From positions 620,001-684,000 of the forward strand of contig JAHCKM010000002.1 of NCBI GenBank assembly GCA_026125795.1: DNA of 64,000 bases. Direction: 5' to 3'. Made by a program: the position numbers and the translations under genes. Positions 1-9,205 of this stretch are shown here, one piece after another (position 1 is the first letter of the stretch; the number at the start of each line of letters is the position of its first letter). The notes beneath the pieces were generated by a model that had not been told where the DNA came from, made no database searches, and saw nothing but the letters and a program-made list of their open reading frames with translations. Source of the DNA: Burkholderiaceae bacterium. GTDB taxonomy: Bacteria; Pseudomonadota; Gammaproteobacteria; Burkholderiales; Burkholderiaceae_C.

Positions 1-816
1 CGGCTGGGCCACTTTGTGGTGATCGGCGGCGGCTTCTCCGGTGTGGAGGTGGCCGGCGAGCTGGAAGACTTTCTGCACGGTGCGTTGCGCTTCTACCCGC
101 GGGTGCAGCGCAGCGAGCTGCGCGTGACGCTGCTGCACGATCAGGACCGGCTGCTGCCCGAGCTGCCCGAGTCGCTCGGCCGTGCGGCCGCGCGCTCGCT
201 GGCGGGTCGTGGCATCGACGTGCGGCTGGGCACACGCGCCAGCGAGGTCACGGCCCAGGGCGTGACGCTGTCCAACGGCGAGGCGCTGGCGGCCGGCACG
301 GTGATCTGCACCATCGGCACGCGCCCCAACCCGTTGGTGGAGCGCCTGGGCGTGGCTCTGCAGCGCGGCCGCATCGAAACCGAGACCGACCTGCGGGTGC
401 GCGGCGCGAGCGACCTGTGGGCCATCGGTGACTGTGCGTTCGTGCGCAACCAGGCGGCCGACGGCGCCGTGGCGCCGCCCACCGCGCAGTTCGCCATCGC
501 CCAGGCGCACCAGCTGGCGCGCAACCTCGTCGACGTGCTGGCCAGCCGGCCCACACGCGCGTTCGGCCACGTGTCGAAAGGCATGATGGCCACCACCGGC
601 CACCTGAAGGGTGTGGCCCAGGCCTACGGCTTGCGCCTGAGCGGCCTGCCGGCGTGGCTGCTGTGGCGCGCCTACTACCTTTCACGCATGCCCACGCTCG
701 GGCGCAAGTTCCGCATCTGGGTCGAGTGGACCTGGGGCATGTTCTTTGCAGCCGACATCACCCACCTGCGCTTCACGCGCACGCAAGACGCCGAGCGCGA
801 AGCCCTCGCGCCTTGA
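1..816 (+). CDS. Type II NADH dehydrogenase-like FAD oxidoreductase, 5'-truncated by window edge
   Basis: The reading frame is open from base 1, so the N-terminus lies outside the window. The visible part starts with a Rossmann dinucleotide motif, VVIGGGFSGVEVAGEL, the second (NADH-binding) fold of NDH-2/pyridine nucleotide-disulphide oxidoreductases. Further on come the ICTIGTRPNP strand and the C-terminal FAD contact LWAIGDCAFV. The tail is aromatic and amphipathic (IWVEWTWGMFFAADITHLRF), as in membrane-associated NDH-2. About 270 residues are visible; the FAD-binding N-terminal fold is missing. Family knowledge: non-proton-pumping NADH:quinone oxidoreductase. Inference: peripheral inner-membrane enzyme. 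The exact electron acceptor cannot be read from this. Confidence 0.8.
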   Translation, partial: RLGHFVVIGGGFSGVEVAGELEDFLHGALRFYPRVQRSELRVTLLHDQDRLLPELPESLGRAAARSLAGRGIDVRLGTRASEVTAQGVTLSNGEALAAGTVICTIGTRPNPLVERLGVALQRGRIETETDLRVRGASDLWAIGDCAFVRNQAADGAVAPPTAQFAIAQAHQLARNLVDVLASRPTRAFGHVSKGMMATTGHLKGVAQAYGLRLSGLPAWLLWRAYYLSRMPTLGRKFRIWVEWTWGMFFAADITHLRFTRTQDAEREALAP

Positions 817-850
817 GACCCTTCAACGATTCAACCCCGGAGTCCACACC

Positions 851-1633
851 ATGCTCAAACAGAAGTCCGCCATCGTCACCGGATCCACCAGCGGCATCGG
901 CCTCGGCATCGCGCGCGGTCTGGCCGAACAGGGCGCCGACATCCTGCTCAACGGCTTCGGCAACGCCGACGAGATCGAGTTCACGCGCGCCGAGCTGCAG
1001 CGCCAGTACGGCGTGAAGGTGCGCTACTCGGGCGCCGACATGAGCCGACCCGATCAGATCCGGGCCATGGCCGAGCTGGCGCGCACCGAGTTCGGCAAGG
1101 TGGACATCGTGGTCAACAACGCCGGCATCCAGCACGTGGCGCCGATCGAGGAATTTCCGGAGGAGAAGTGGAACGCCATCATGGCGATCAACCTGTTCGC
1201 CGCCTTCCACCTCATCAAGGCCGTGGTGCCGGACATGAAGGCGCGGCGCTTCGGCCGCATCATCAACGTGGCGTCGGCGCACGGCCTGACGGCCTCGCCG
1301 TTCAAGGCGGCGTACGTCTCGGCCAAGCACGGGCTGATCGGTCTGTCGAAGACGGTGGCCGTCGAGGTGGCCGAGTTCGGCATCACCTGCAACACCATCT
1401 GTCCCGGCTACGTGAAGACGCCGCTGGTGGACAAGCAGATCGCCGACCAGGCCAAGGCGCACAACATCTCGCCGGCCGACGTGGTGCGCGACGTGATGCT
1501 GGTGCACCAGGCGCGCAAGGAGTTCGTGAAGGTCGAGGAGCTCGCCGCGCTGGCGGCGTTCCTCGCCTCCGACGCCGCCGCGTCGATGACGGCCAACGCG
1601 ATTCCGATGGACGGCGGCTGGACGCAGCATTGA
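851..1633 (+). CDS. bdhA: 3-hydroxybutyrate dehydrogenase (SDR family)
   Basis: A 260-residue classical SDR that interconverts D-3-hydroxybutyrate and acetoacetate with NAD, linking PHB mobilisation to central metabolism. The NAD motif TGSTSGIG is at residues 10-17, NNAG follows, and the catalytic Tyr155-x3-Lys159 lies in YVSAKHG. The C-terminal MDGGWTQH is characteristic of bacterial 3-hydroxybutyrate dehydrogenases. The frame is open further upstream, but ATG 851 gives a standard N-terminus (MLKQKSAIVTGS) and the longer version would overlap the preceding gene. A patatin-like gene follows after 17 bases, an arrangement often seen in Burkholderiales. Assignment is fairly secure; substrate is inferred from family likeness. 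Confidence 0.88.
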   Translation: MLKQKSAIVTGSTSGIGLGIARGLAEQGADILLNGFGNADEIEFTRAELQRQYGVKVRYSGADMSRPDQIRAMAELARTEFGKVDIVVNNAGIQHVAPIEEFPEEKWNAIMAINLFAAFHLIKAVVPDMKARRFGRIINVASAHGLTASPFKAAYVSAKHGLIGLSKTVAVEVAEFGITCNTICPGYVKTPLVDKQIADQAKAHNISPADVVRDVMLVHQARKEFVKVEELAALAAFLASDAAASMTANAIPMDGGWTQH

Positions 1634-1650
1634 TTTCACAGGGAGTTGCC

Positions 1651-2829
1651 GTGACCACCACCCGAACCCACCCGCGTCGCGCCAACCGCCAGCGCACGCG
1701 CACGGCGGCCCCGTCGCCCGTGCCCGATCTCGTGATCGGCAAGCCTGCATTGCCCGGCCAGGTCGTGCTGGTGCTGCAAGGCGGCGGCGCGCTCGGCGCC
1801 TACCAGGTCGGCGTCTACCAGGCGCTGCACGAGGCGGGCATCGAGCCTGATTGGGTGATCGGCACGTCGATCGGCGCCATCAACGCGGCGCTGATCAGCG
1901 GCAACCGGCCCGAGGACCGCCTGGCGCGGCTCAATGAGTTCTGGCATCGCGTGGAGCAGCAATGGCCCGTCACCGGGCTGTTCGACTGGTTCGGCCTGGG
2001 CAACTTCCTGCCCAACTTCAACACCGTGGCGCGCGGCATCCCGGCGTTCTTCAAGCCGAACCAGCTCGCCATTGGCGGCGGCAAGGCCGAAGTGGGCGTG
2101 GAGTCGGCGTCGTACTACAGCACCGCGCCGCTGCGCGAGACGCTCAACGACCTGGTCGACTTCGACTACCTGTGCCAATGCAAGACCCGGCTCACGGTGG
2201 GCGCGGTCAACGCCTGCAGCGGCCACATGCGCTACTTTGACAACCGCCATGAGCCGCTGAATGCCGACCACGTGATGGCCTCGGGCGCGCTGCCGCCGGC
2301 CTTTGGCGCCATCCGCATCGATGGCGAGCCGTACTGGGACGGCGGCATCTACTCCAACACGCCGATCGAGGCCGTGCTCGACGACAAGCCGCGCCGCGAT
2401 TCGCTGATCTTCGCGGTCAACGTCTGGCACCAGACCGGCCCCGAGCCGGCATCGATCTGGCAGGTGATGAGCCGGCAGAAGGACATCCAGTACGCCAGCC
2501 GCGCCGACAGCCACATCGCGCGCCAGAAGCAGATCCACCGCCTGCGTCACGTGATCCGCGAGCTGTACCAGCAGGTCCCGCGCAACCGGCAGACCGATGC
2601 CAAGGTGAAGGAGCTCGCCTCGTGGGGCTGCGGCACCACCATGCACGTGGCGCACCTGCTGGCCCCGCGCGTGGACGGCGAGGACCACACCAAGGACATT
2701 GACTTCACCAGCGCCGGCATCCACGCGCGCCGCAGCGCGGGCTACGCCGACACCATGCGCATGGTGGAGCGCTCGCCGTGGAAGACGGCCACCGTCGACC
2801 CGATGGAAGGTGTGATCGAGCACGTGTGA
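1651..2829 (+). CDS. Patatin-like phospholipase, DUF3734 type
   Basis: A 392-residue serine lipid acyl hydrolase. The oxyanion loop GGGALGAYQ is followed by the nucleophile elbow GTSIG (Ser73) and the catalytic Asp in WDGGIYSNTP (Asp230), so the Ser-Asp dyad is intact. The extra C-terminal portion after the dyad, with RQKQIHRLRHVIRELY, is typical of the DUF3734 extension. The chosen start is GTG 1651, preceded by AGGGAG; the frame stays open upstream but overlaps bdhA. There is no signal peptide; the first 30 residues are basic. Being 17 bases after bdhA suggests cotranscription and a possible role in lipid or PHB-granule turnover, which is inference. Confidence 0.85.
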   Translation: MTTTRTHPRRANRQRTRTAAPSPVPDLVIGKPALPGQVVLVLQGGGALGAYQVGVYQALHEAGIEPDWVIGTSIGAINAALISGNRPEDRLARLNEFWHRVEQQWPVTGLFDWFGLGNFLPNFNTVARGIPAFFKPNQLAIGGGKAEVGVESASYYSTAPLRETLNDLVDFDYLCQCKTRLTVGAVNACSGHMRYFDNRHEPLNADHVMASGALPPAFGAIRIDGEPYWDGGIYSNTPIEAVLDDKPRRDSLIFAVNVWHQTGPEPASIWQVMSRQKDIQYASRADSHIARQKQIHRLRHVIRELYQQVPRNRQTDAKVKELASWGCGTTMHVAHLLAPRVDGEDHTKDIDFTSAGIHARRSAGYADTMRMVERSPWKTATVDPMEGVIEHV

Positions 2830-2855
2830 GCCGCCTGGCGGCCGGGAGCCCTGTG

Positions 2856-3521
2856 ATGATCTCGCGCATTGAAGAACTGCTGCGCAACAACCGCGCGTTC
2901 GTCGAGCAGCAGCTGCAGCTCGACCCGGGCTACTTCGGCAAGCTGGCCGAAGGCCAGCACCCGGGGTTCCTGTGGGTCGGCTGCTCCGACAGCCGCGTGC
3001 CGCCCGATCGCATCACGGGCACCAGCCCGGGCGACATGTTCGTCCACCGCAACATCGCCAACCTGGTGGTGCAGACCGACATGAACTTCCTGTCGGTGCT
3101 GCAGTACGCGGTGGAGGTGCTGCAGGTGCAGCACGTGATCGTCTGCGGCCACTACGGCTGCGGCGGCGTGAAGGCGGCGATGGGCCACGAGCACCACGGC
3201 CTGATCGACAACTGGCTGCGCACCGTCAAGGATACGCAGCAGTACTTCTGGCACGAGCTGAAAGACCTCGGCGAGGCCGCGCGTTTCGACCGATTGGTGG
3301 AGCTCAACGTGATCGAGCAGGTCTACAACCTCGGCAAGACCCACACCATCCAGGCCGCCTGGGCGCGCAACCGGCGGCCCTACATCCACGGCTGGGTGTT
3401 CGACCTGCGCAACGGCTACATCCGGCCGCAGACCGGCATGATCAACGACAACGACAAGATCGGCGAGGTCTGCAAGTTCACCAACGGCATCGTCGGCGGC
3501 GCGCTGCGCGCCGCGGCGTGA
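2856..3521 (+). CDS. can: Beta-class carbonic anhydrase
   Basis: A 221-residue enzyme for reversible CO2 hydration to bicarbonate. All zinc ligands and the Asp-Arg dyad of beta-carbonic anhydrases are visible: Cys43, Asp45 and Arg47 in GCSDSRV, then His99 and Cys102 in CGHYGCGG. Length and the VHRNIANLV segment match the Can/CynT-type enzymes of proteobacteria. ATG 2856 directly follows an in-frame GTG (2853); both are downstream of GGGAG. It lies 26 bases after the patatin gene. It is not next to the cyanase locus at 32.5 kb, so it is more likely the housekeeping enzyme than CynT. Confidence 0.92.
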   Translation: MISRIEELLRNNRAFVEQQLQLDPGYFGKLAEGQHPGFLWVGCSDSRVPPDRITGTSPGDMFVHRNIANLVVQTDMNFLSVLQYAVEVLQVQHVIVCGHYGCGGVKAAMGHEHHGLIDNWLRTVKDTQQYFWHELKDLGEAARFDRLVELNVIEQVYNLGKTHTIQAAWARNRRPYIHGWVFDLRNGYIRPQTGMINDNDKIGEVCKFTNGIVGGALRAAA

Positions 3522-3537
3522 AGAAGGCACAGCAGCC

Positions 3538-4542
3538 ATGCAACCGATGCTGCTCAGCGCAGCCGTGATCGTGTCGGTGCTGTGCGCCGGCTTGATGGGT
3601 TATGCGATCCAGCGCGGCGCCACCTGCACCGTGGCGGCGGTGGACGAGCTGCTCACCAAGCGCACCGCCAAGCGCCTGGTCGCGATGCTGGAGGCCTCGC
3701 TTTGGGTGGCCGGCGGACTGGCGCTGGCCGCGCTGCTGGGCGTGCTGCCCACGATGCCGGCGGCGTATCCGGTCAGCGCCTGGATCTTCGCGGGCGGCGC
3801 GTTGCTCGGATTTGGCGCGTGGCTCAACGGCGCTTGCGTGTTCGGCGCGATCGCGCGCTTTGGCTCTGGCGACGTCAACTACCTCGCCACGCCGCTCGGC
3901 TTCTTCCTGGGCTGCCTGACGGTGGGCGTGTTCGGTGCGCCGACCCCGCATCCGCTTGAGACCGCGTCGCCGGTGCTGGACAGCGCCGGCGTGGTCGTTG
4001 CGTTGTTTCTCGCCTTTGCGGCGTGGCGCCTCGCGCCGGCGCTGTGGGATGCGCTGCGGGCACCGCGCGAGCACGGTATTGCCCGCGCGCTGGCCGCGCG
4101 GGTCTGGGCGCCGCACGCCGCCACCGGTGTCATCGGCGTGACCTTCGTCGTGATCCTGCTGCTGGTCGGCGTTTGGGCCTACACCGACGTGCTGGCGCAG
4201 CTAGCGCAAGGCCGATCGACCCGGCTGGCGCTCGGTGTGCTGTGCCTGCTGGCGCTGTACGCCGGCGCCTGGCTCGGCGGCTGGACGGCGGGGCGCCTGA
4301 GCGCCGTGCGTCTCACGGCCGCTGCATCGGCCAAGTGCCTGGCGGGCGGCGTGCTGATGGCCTGGGGCTCGCTGCTGATCCCGGGCAGCAACGACGGCCT
4401 CATCCTGATCGGCATTCCGTTGCTGCGGCCATACGCCTGGCTCGCCTTCGCGACCATGTGCATCACGGTGGCCGCGGCGCTGTGGCTGCGCCGCGTGTGG
4501 ATGCGCCTGCCGCAGCGTCACGCGGACGAGCACGTGTCATAG
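3538..4542 (+). CDS. YeeE/YedE-family integral membrane protein (putative sulfur-compound transporter)
   Basis: A 334-residue polytopic membrane protein with about nine hydrophobic segments. The N-terminal GYAIQRGATCTVAAVDE and the later LNGACVFGAIARFGSGD are the paired cysteine-bearing signature loops of the YeeE/YedE family, some members of which import thiosulfate. A second half contains GRLSAVRLTAAASAKCLAGG and GSNDGLI, so the two-repeat architecture is present. Starts 16 bases after the carbonic anhydrase stop, suggesting an operon. No rhodanese or TusA partner is adjacent, so the substrate is uncertain. Confidence 0.8.
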   Translation: MQPMLLSAAVIVSVLCAGLMGYAIQRGATCTVAAVDELLTKRTAKRLVAMLEASLWVAGGLALAALLGVLPTMPAAYPVSAWIFAGGALLGFGAWLNGACVFGAIARFGSGDVNYLATPLGFFLGCLTVGVFGAPTPHPLETASPVLDSAGVVVALFLAFAAWRLAPALWDALRAPREHGIARALAARVWAPHAATGVIGVTFVVILLLVGVWAYTDVLAQLAQGRSTRLALGVLCLLALYAGAWLGGWTAGRLSAVRLTAAASAKCLAGGVLMAWGSLLIPGSNDGLILIGIPLLRPYAWLAFATMCITVAAALWLRRVWMRLPQRHADEHVS

Positions 4543-4997
4543 CCGCACATCACGCCAGCGGCTCGACACAGCCGCCGCGCGTCGACTTCAGCGTCAGGTC
4601 ACTACTGCCACTGCCTTTCGCCGCCGGCACCCTGGCGCCTGCGCCAGTCCAGCGCTGTGGCGCCCGAAGCGCGGCTTTCGCAGCGGGTGCCGTCAATGAC
4701 CGCCAAGACCGGTGCTCACAGTCTCGGCCCTGTTGCGGTCATCCGTCCGAGATAGGCGCGTCGGCCCGGATGACCGCTATCGAGGTGCGCTGCCACCAGT
4801 CGGTGCGCAGGCGATGCCAGAACGCGACGATCGCTAGTCGATTGCTCCACCGTGGCCACCTGATCCACTCGACAAGCCGCTGGCTGCGTTGACGCCGATC
4901 AACGCCGCTCGCGGTTGACTGCCTAGCATCGTCGGACGATCAGTTCCGTTCGGGAACTGGCGGTCCCCGTAGCCTGCAAGCGCCTCGATCCAGCGGC
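4543..4997. other. Intergenic stretch without a supported gene
   Basis: About 455 bases between the YeeE gene and the lipoprotein hydrolase. Reading frames here are unconvincing in composition and have no recognisable motif. The only structure seen is an 11-bp perfect inverted repeat at 4735-4777. Probably decayed or non-coding DNA. Confidence 0.5.
4735..4777. repeat. Inverted repeat, 11-bp perfect arms
   Basis: GCGGTCATCCG (4735-4745) and CGGATGACCGC (4767-4777) are exact reverse complements separated by 21 bases. No T-run follows on either strand, so it is not a standard intrinsic terminator. The GGATGAC/GTCATCC core also occurs in the gene-free stretch near 8115-8120, and a GGAATGACC variant near 61320. 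It may be a copy of a degenerate intergenic repeat. Confidence 0.5.
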
Positions 4998-5006
4998 GTG
5001 ACGGTC

Positions 5007-6890
5007 ATGCGCGCAACCCGCAAGCTCCTGCTGCTTCTCGTGTCTTCTTCTCTGCTTGCGGGCTGCACCCTGGTCAAGCTGAAGGAAGAATCGCGGTCTT
5101 TCTATTCGTCGACCGTGTTGGTCGGCCGAATCGACGCTCCACCCAATTGGGACGGCGCGATCATCGTGGCCGCGTTCACCCGCACCTTGGGGCGCATCGA
5201 GACCGCTCATCAAGCCCTTCTGCACGAGGCCGGCGGGTACGAGCTGATCGTCGAGAAGGGAGAGTACGGGCTGTTTGCCTTTGGCGACCGCAACAACAAC
5301 CGGATCTACGACCCCGGCGAGCCGGCGGGTGAGTATCCGGGCAGCGGGCCAGTGGTCGCATCCGGCCAAGGCGTCATCGCCGGTCTCGACATCGCGCTGA
5401 TCGAGAGCCCGCAGCGCAGTCTGTCGCTCGCGCCTGGCACCGCGTTCGACGTGCGGCTCGGTCACAGCACCCAGGCTGGCGCGCTCGCCAATCTGGATGC
5501 GCCGGTGTTTTCGGCAGCCAACGGCAACCGCGCGTACTGGGCGCCGATGGAGTTCTTCAAAGAGACGGGCGGGAACATCTACTTCCTCGGGCCCTACGAC
5601 CCGCAGCGCATTCCGGTCCTGTTCGTGCACGGCGCGGCGGGCTCGCCGCAGGATTGGCGCTACTTCTTCGACCATCTCGATCGCACGCGCTATCAGCCGT
5701 GGTTCTTCTTCTACCCGTCGGGCGCATCGCTCGATTCGATGGCCTATCTGCTGTTCTGGAAGCTCTTCAATCTGCAGGCCAGGTATCCCTTCGAGAGGAT
5801 CCATCTGACCGCACACAGCATGGGCGGACTGGTCGTGCGCACCTTCCTGCTCAACCACGGCTCGCAGTTTCCGCAAGCGAAGCTGTTCGTGACGCTGTCC
5901 ACCCCGTGGGCCGGCGAACCGTCGGCGGAGATCGGCGTCAAGCACTCGCCGGCCGTGGTGCCGTCGTGGAACGACATGCAGCCCGACGGGCGCTTCATGA
6001 AGACGCTGTTCGAGCGCCCGCTGCCATCGGGTATCGATCACTACCTGCTGTTCGGCCACAAGGGCGGCTACAGCATGCTGCGGCCGAACAACGACGGCAC
6101 GGTCACACTCGCGAGCCAGCTCAGAAGCCCGGCGCAGGCGGAAGCCCGCATGGTCTTCGGCTTCGACGAGGATCACGTCAGCATCCTGTCGTCGGCACAG
6201 GTTTTTGCGCACTACCAGACCATCCTGGCCGGCGCCGACAAACGCGACAGCGGCGCACCATCGGGCCGCTTGCGTGTGGACTTCAGGTTCGACGGCAACG
6301 ACACCGGGCCGAAAGCGCTTCCGCTGCTCGTGCTGGATCCTGTCGGTGGCGCCGCGCAACCCGTGAAGTCACGTCTGACCATCACGCTCAGCCCCGACGG
6401 CAACGGGCGCGACATCGGACCGGTTCCGGCAGGGGATTACGAGGCAGCCATGTTCGCCGGCTCGTTCCGCACCGAACCGCGACGCCTGCGCGTGCGGATC
6501 GATCCGGGCCGCGTGCCGTCCGCCAGCTTTCGGTTGATCGCGCAGGGCGCGTTGAGCGGCTATGTCGGCGCCGACGTCGCGCCGGCGGACAACCCTGCCG
6601 GCAGCTTGCTTCCACCGCACAAGACGATCCGGATCGTTTCGATCACGCTCGCCGGCAGCGCCGGCAAACGCACGCTGACACCGCGCACCGGCGGCGGCGA
6701 CGACTTGATCGACGCGTATCTCGACGGGCGCGACGATGCCCGCGGCGCGTTCTTCTCCTTCGTGGACCTGGCGCCCGGCAACTACGAACTCACGATCATC
6801 GCGGACGGGTATCGGCCCCACCGTTCGAGCCACACGGTGGAGCCGGGCCGGCCCGCGCAACTGAGCCCGATCGCAATGACGCCGCTTTAG
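5007..6890 (+). CDS. Outer-membrane-type lipoprotein with alpha/beta hydrolase domain
   Basis: About 627 residues. The N-terminus is a lipoprotein signal peptide, basic then LLLLLVSSSLLAGC, with the lipidated Cys at residue 20 from ATG 5007 (GTG 4998 in the same frame is an alternative). Residues about 30-150 form a beta-rich region; then a hydrolase core starts at VPVLFVHGAAGSPQDW-like residues (IPVLFVHG), with the nucleophile elbow HSMGG and a lid-like region. The C-terminal 200 residues look like carboxypeptidase-regulatory or beta-sandwich domains (APGNYELTIIADGYRP). Inferred role: cell-surface esterase or lipase; substrate unknown. No operon partner is obvious. Confidence 0.75.
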   Translation: MRATRKLLLLLVSSSLLAGCTLVKLKEESRSFYSSTVLVGRIDAPPNWDGAIIVAAFTRTLGRIETAHQALLHEAGGYELIVEKGEYGLFAFGDRNNNRIYDPGEPAGEYPGSGPVVASGQGVIAGLDIALIESPQRSLSLAPGTAFDVRLGHSTQAGALANLDAPVFSAANGNRAYWAPMEFFKETGGNIYFLGPYDPQRIPVLFVHGAAGSPQDWRYFFDHLDRTRYQPWFFFYPSGASLDSMAYLLFWKLFNLQARYPFERIHLTAHSMGGLVVRTFLLNHGSQFPQAKLFVTLSTPWAGEPSAEIGVKHSPAVVPSWNDMQPDGRFMKTLFERPLPSGIDHYLLFGHKGGYSMLRPNNDGTVTLASQLRSPAQAEARMVFGFDEDHVSILSSAQVFAHYQTILAGADKRDSGAPSGRLRVDFRFDGNDTGPKALPLLVLDPVGGAAQPVKSRLTITLSPDGNGRDIGPVPAGDYEAAMFAGSFRTEPRRLRVRIDPGRVPSASFRLIAQGALSGYVGADVAPADNPAGSLLPPHKTIRIVSITLAGSAGKRTLTPRTGGGDDLIDAYLDGRDDARGAFFSFVDLAPGNYELTIIADGYRPHRSSHTVEPGRPAQLSPIAMTPL

Positions 6891-6938
6891 TCGAATCATG
6901 GCTGCTGATCGCTCCGACCCAATCAACCGGAGGCATCG

Positions 6939-7826
6939 GTGACCACCTCACATTGGGTCGACGCGGAGCACCGAGACGCGTACTGGCGGGCCTACGATGT
7001 TGCGCTGGATCTCTGGCCGATACCGCGCTCGTCCTTGTATGTCGAGACGCCCTACGGCACGACGCATGTCGTCGTGTCAGGTGCCGCGGCCGGCGCCCCT
7101 GTCGTGCTGGTCCACGCGGCGTCGCTCTCCGCCACGCAGTGGTATCTACAAGCTGCAGACCTCGGAGCGCGCCACAGGCTCTAGGCCGTGGACATCATGG
7201 GCGACATCGGGCGCTCGACGCAAACGAGTCCGATGCACACGCGTGTCGACGCGTCGAACTGGCTGGCCGCCGTGCTGGATGTGCTGGCGCTTTCCAGCGC
7301 GCACTTGATCGGCGCATCGTTTGGTGGCTTCCTGTCCGCGAATCTGGCTGTGTTGCAGCCGCATAGGGTTCGCTCGCTCGTCCTGCTTGCGCCGGCAGCG
7401 ACGCTGCAGCCCTTTTCCTTGATGGCCAAGCTGTTCATCCGGCTGGGTAGCCTGGTTCCGCTTCCGTCCACGGTACGGCCGGGACTCCGAGCGATGATGT
7501 GCGGTGGCCTGCCTGACGAGCGGCTGGTACGCCAGATGGAAGTTGGGGTTGCGGGCTTCCGCTACGACCACGACGGCATCTTCCCGAGCGAGATCCCCGA
7601 CGAGGAACTGCGCACGTTGCGGTGTCCCACGTTGATACTGGTCGGCGATCAGGAGCGCATCTATGCGCCTGAGTCAGCCGTGTCGCGCGCGGCCAAACAG
7701 ATGCCGCATGCGGTTTGCGAAGTCCTGCACGGTCTCGGGCATCTGCTCGGCATGCAAGACCCTCTTGCAGTCAACTCGAGAATCACCGGGTTCCTCGCGC
7801 AGATCGATCCAGTCCTTCGGTATTGA
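6939..7826 (+). pseudogene. Alpha/beta hydrolase interrupted by one in-frame amber codon
   Basis: GTG 6939, preceded by CCGGAGG, opens a frame that stops at TAG 7182-7184 and continues in the same frame to 7826. Joined, the parts make one complete hydrolase of about 295 residues: cap region, VVLVHAASLS oxyanion strand, then RL-stop-AVDIMGDIGRS, nucleophile elbow GASFGG, acid residue in LVGDQERIY and base in HGLGHLLG. Homologous hydrolases usually read YAVD at the stop position, so TAC/TAT to TAG is the simplest explanation. The catalytic triad is all in the 3' part, so the gene is probably inactive unless the stop is suppressed or is a sequencing error. Confidence 0.82.
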
Positions 7827-8369
7827 TCTGGTCGACAGGACAGCAGCGGTGGCTGACTGTCGATCCCGATCACCGAAGTCACCGTATCGGCCGCATCGCG
7901 TTCATTCACGTGCTTGGCAAGGTGCCGTGCGAACGACCGTTCCTGAAGGTGCTGCCGACGGTCACTCGGCAACCCGGCAGCGTGTCGAGTAGTGCATCGA
8001 TCAAACGACCGCTGCTTCGCGGCGCCTACTCAGCCTCCCGACCCTCGGCTGCCGTTCTCAGTTCTCCGAACCTGCCGGACGCCAAAGCTCGGCTTGACGC
8101 GCTTCGCGTCCATGGATGACAGGATTCCGGCGTCGAGTCCAAGGCTCTCTGCGGCTCGACCCGGCCATGGAGGAAAGTTCGACTCTTCTTCCGTAAGCGG
8201 GCGCTGCCGGTGACAGAGGCGACATCGCCCAGGTGATCGGCCAACGGCCACTTTCCTGCCACGCACGCGAACGCTTCCGAAGTCTTGCTTGATCGATCCC
8301 GGCCGCGTCGGCCCAATGCTTTAGCGGCACGGGAGCTTCGACCCACCCGTGCTTCCTAAGAGAGCACCG
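7827..8369. other. Intergenic stretch without a supported gene
   Basis: About 540 bases. Short frames exist on both strands, but none shows a recognisable domain, and composition is less biased than in neighbouring genes. It contains CCATGGATGACAGG near 8110-8123, reminiscent of the inverted repeat at 4735-4777. Probably degraded DNA; consistent with the adjacent broken hydrolase. Confidence 0.5.
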
Positions 8370-9194
8370 ATGCCTACCTTGCAGACCGTACGAAGTGGAC
8401 TCAACTACCTCAAACCCACGCACGAAGTGCCGTGCAGCTATGCCTTCGAGCCGCCGGCGGGAACGCCCTGGGAGAACTGCGAGTACGAGTTGCTGGACGT
8501 GGACATCCGCGACGGCCGCCACACCGCAAGCTCCCTCGACCGCGAAGGCTTCGCGCTCCACACAGCCCCCAGCCGCGTGGCCTCCTTCGCCGCCGAGGAG
8601 CAGATCCGATCCGTCTACTATGCCGAGTGCGAAGCCCTGGCGCTGCAACTCACCGGCGGTCGCCGCGCTCTCGTGTTCGACCACCTGCTGCGCCGCGCCG
8701 ACCGCGCGCAGCTGAACTTCGGCCGCCGCCGCAAGGGCGAGCCCGCCGCGGCCAACGGGCGCATCCACAACGACTACACCGAGGCCTCCGGCAAGCGCCG
8801 CCTCGCGATGGTGCTCGGCGACCCTGCCGAAGTGGCCACCGTCGGGCGCTACTGCATCCTCAATTTCTGGCGCTCTGTCGCGGGGCCGGTGCGCGACATG
8901 CCGCTGGCCGTGTGCGATGCGCGCAGCATCCAGGCCGCTGAGCTGGTGGCCGGCCAGGTGCGCTACCCGCGCCGCACGGGCGAGATCTACTATCTGCTGC
9001 ACTCGACGCGGCATCGCTGGAGCTACTTCTCCGAGATGCAGCGCGACGAGGTACTGGTTTTCAAGCAGTACGACTCGCAGGTCAGCGGCACCACGCGCTT
9101 CACGCCGCACGCCGCCTTCACGCTGCCCGACATTGCGCCCGACACGCCGCCGCGCGAGAGCATCGAGCTGCGCTGCCTGGTGGTGCTCGATTGA
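8370..9194 (+). CDS. CmcJ/NvfI-family (AsaB-like) oxidoreductase or methyltransferase-like protein
   Basis: About 274 residues. The N-terminal LNYLKPTHEVPCSYAFEPPAG, followed by NCEYELLDVDIRDGR, FALHTAPS and later GRIHNDYTE, is the conserved pattern of the CmcJ/NvfI family, whose fungal members act in antibiotic and meroterpenoid biosynthesis and which resembles non-haem iron enzymes. The HNDYT motif and later PLAVCDARSI and LVFKQYDS are conserved family positions. ATG 8370 is chosen for its purine-rich AAGAGAG upstream; GTG 8349 is in frame. A DsbA-like isomerase starts 11 bases after the stop, suggesting cotranscription. Substrate unknown; catabolic use of an aromatic or terpenoid is a guess. 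Confidence 0.72.
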   Translation: MPTLQTVRSGLNYLKPTHEVPCSYAFEPPAGTPWENCEYELLDVDIRDGRHTASSLDREGFALHTAPSRVASFAAEEQIRSVYYAECEALALQLTGGRRALVFDHLLRRADRAQLNFGRRRKGEPAAANGRIHNDYTEASGKRRLAMVLGDPAEVATVGRYCILNFWRSVAGPVRDMPLAVCDARSIQAAELVAGQVRYPRRTGEIYYLLHSTRHRWSYFSEMQRDEVLVFKQYDSQVSGTTRFTPHAAFTLPDIAPDTPPRESIELRCLVVLD

Positions 9195-9205
9195 GAAGCT
9201 TGGCC

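Noticed and set aside
1168-1650. Extended N-terminus of the patatin gene
   Set aside because: Overlaps the 3-hydroxybutyrate dehydrogenase gene in another frame; GTG 1651 has an AGGGAG ribosome site.
4923-6359. 478-codon minus-strand frame
   Set aside because: Antisense to the lipoprotein hydrolase, whose lipobox and HSMGG elbow are convincing; the minus product has no motif.
7827-8369. Several 60-130 codon frames
   Set aside because: No recognisable motif, no ribosome sites, overlapping on both strands; treated as non-coding or decayed.
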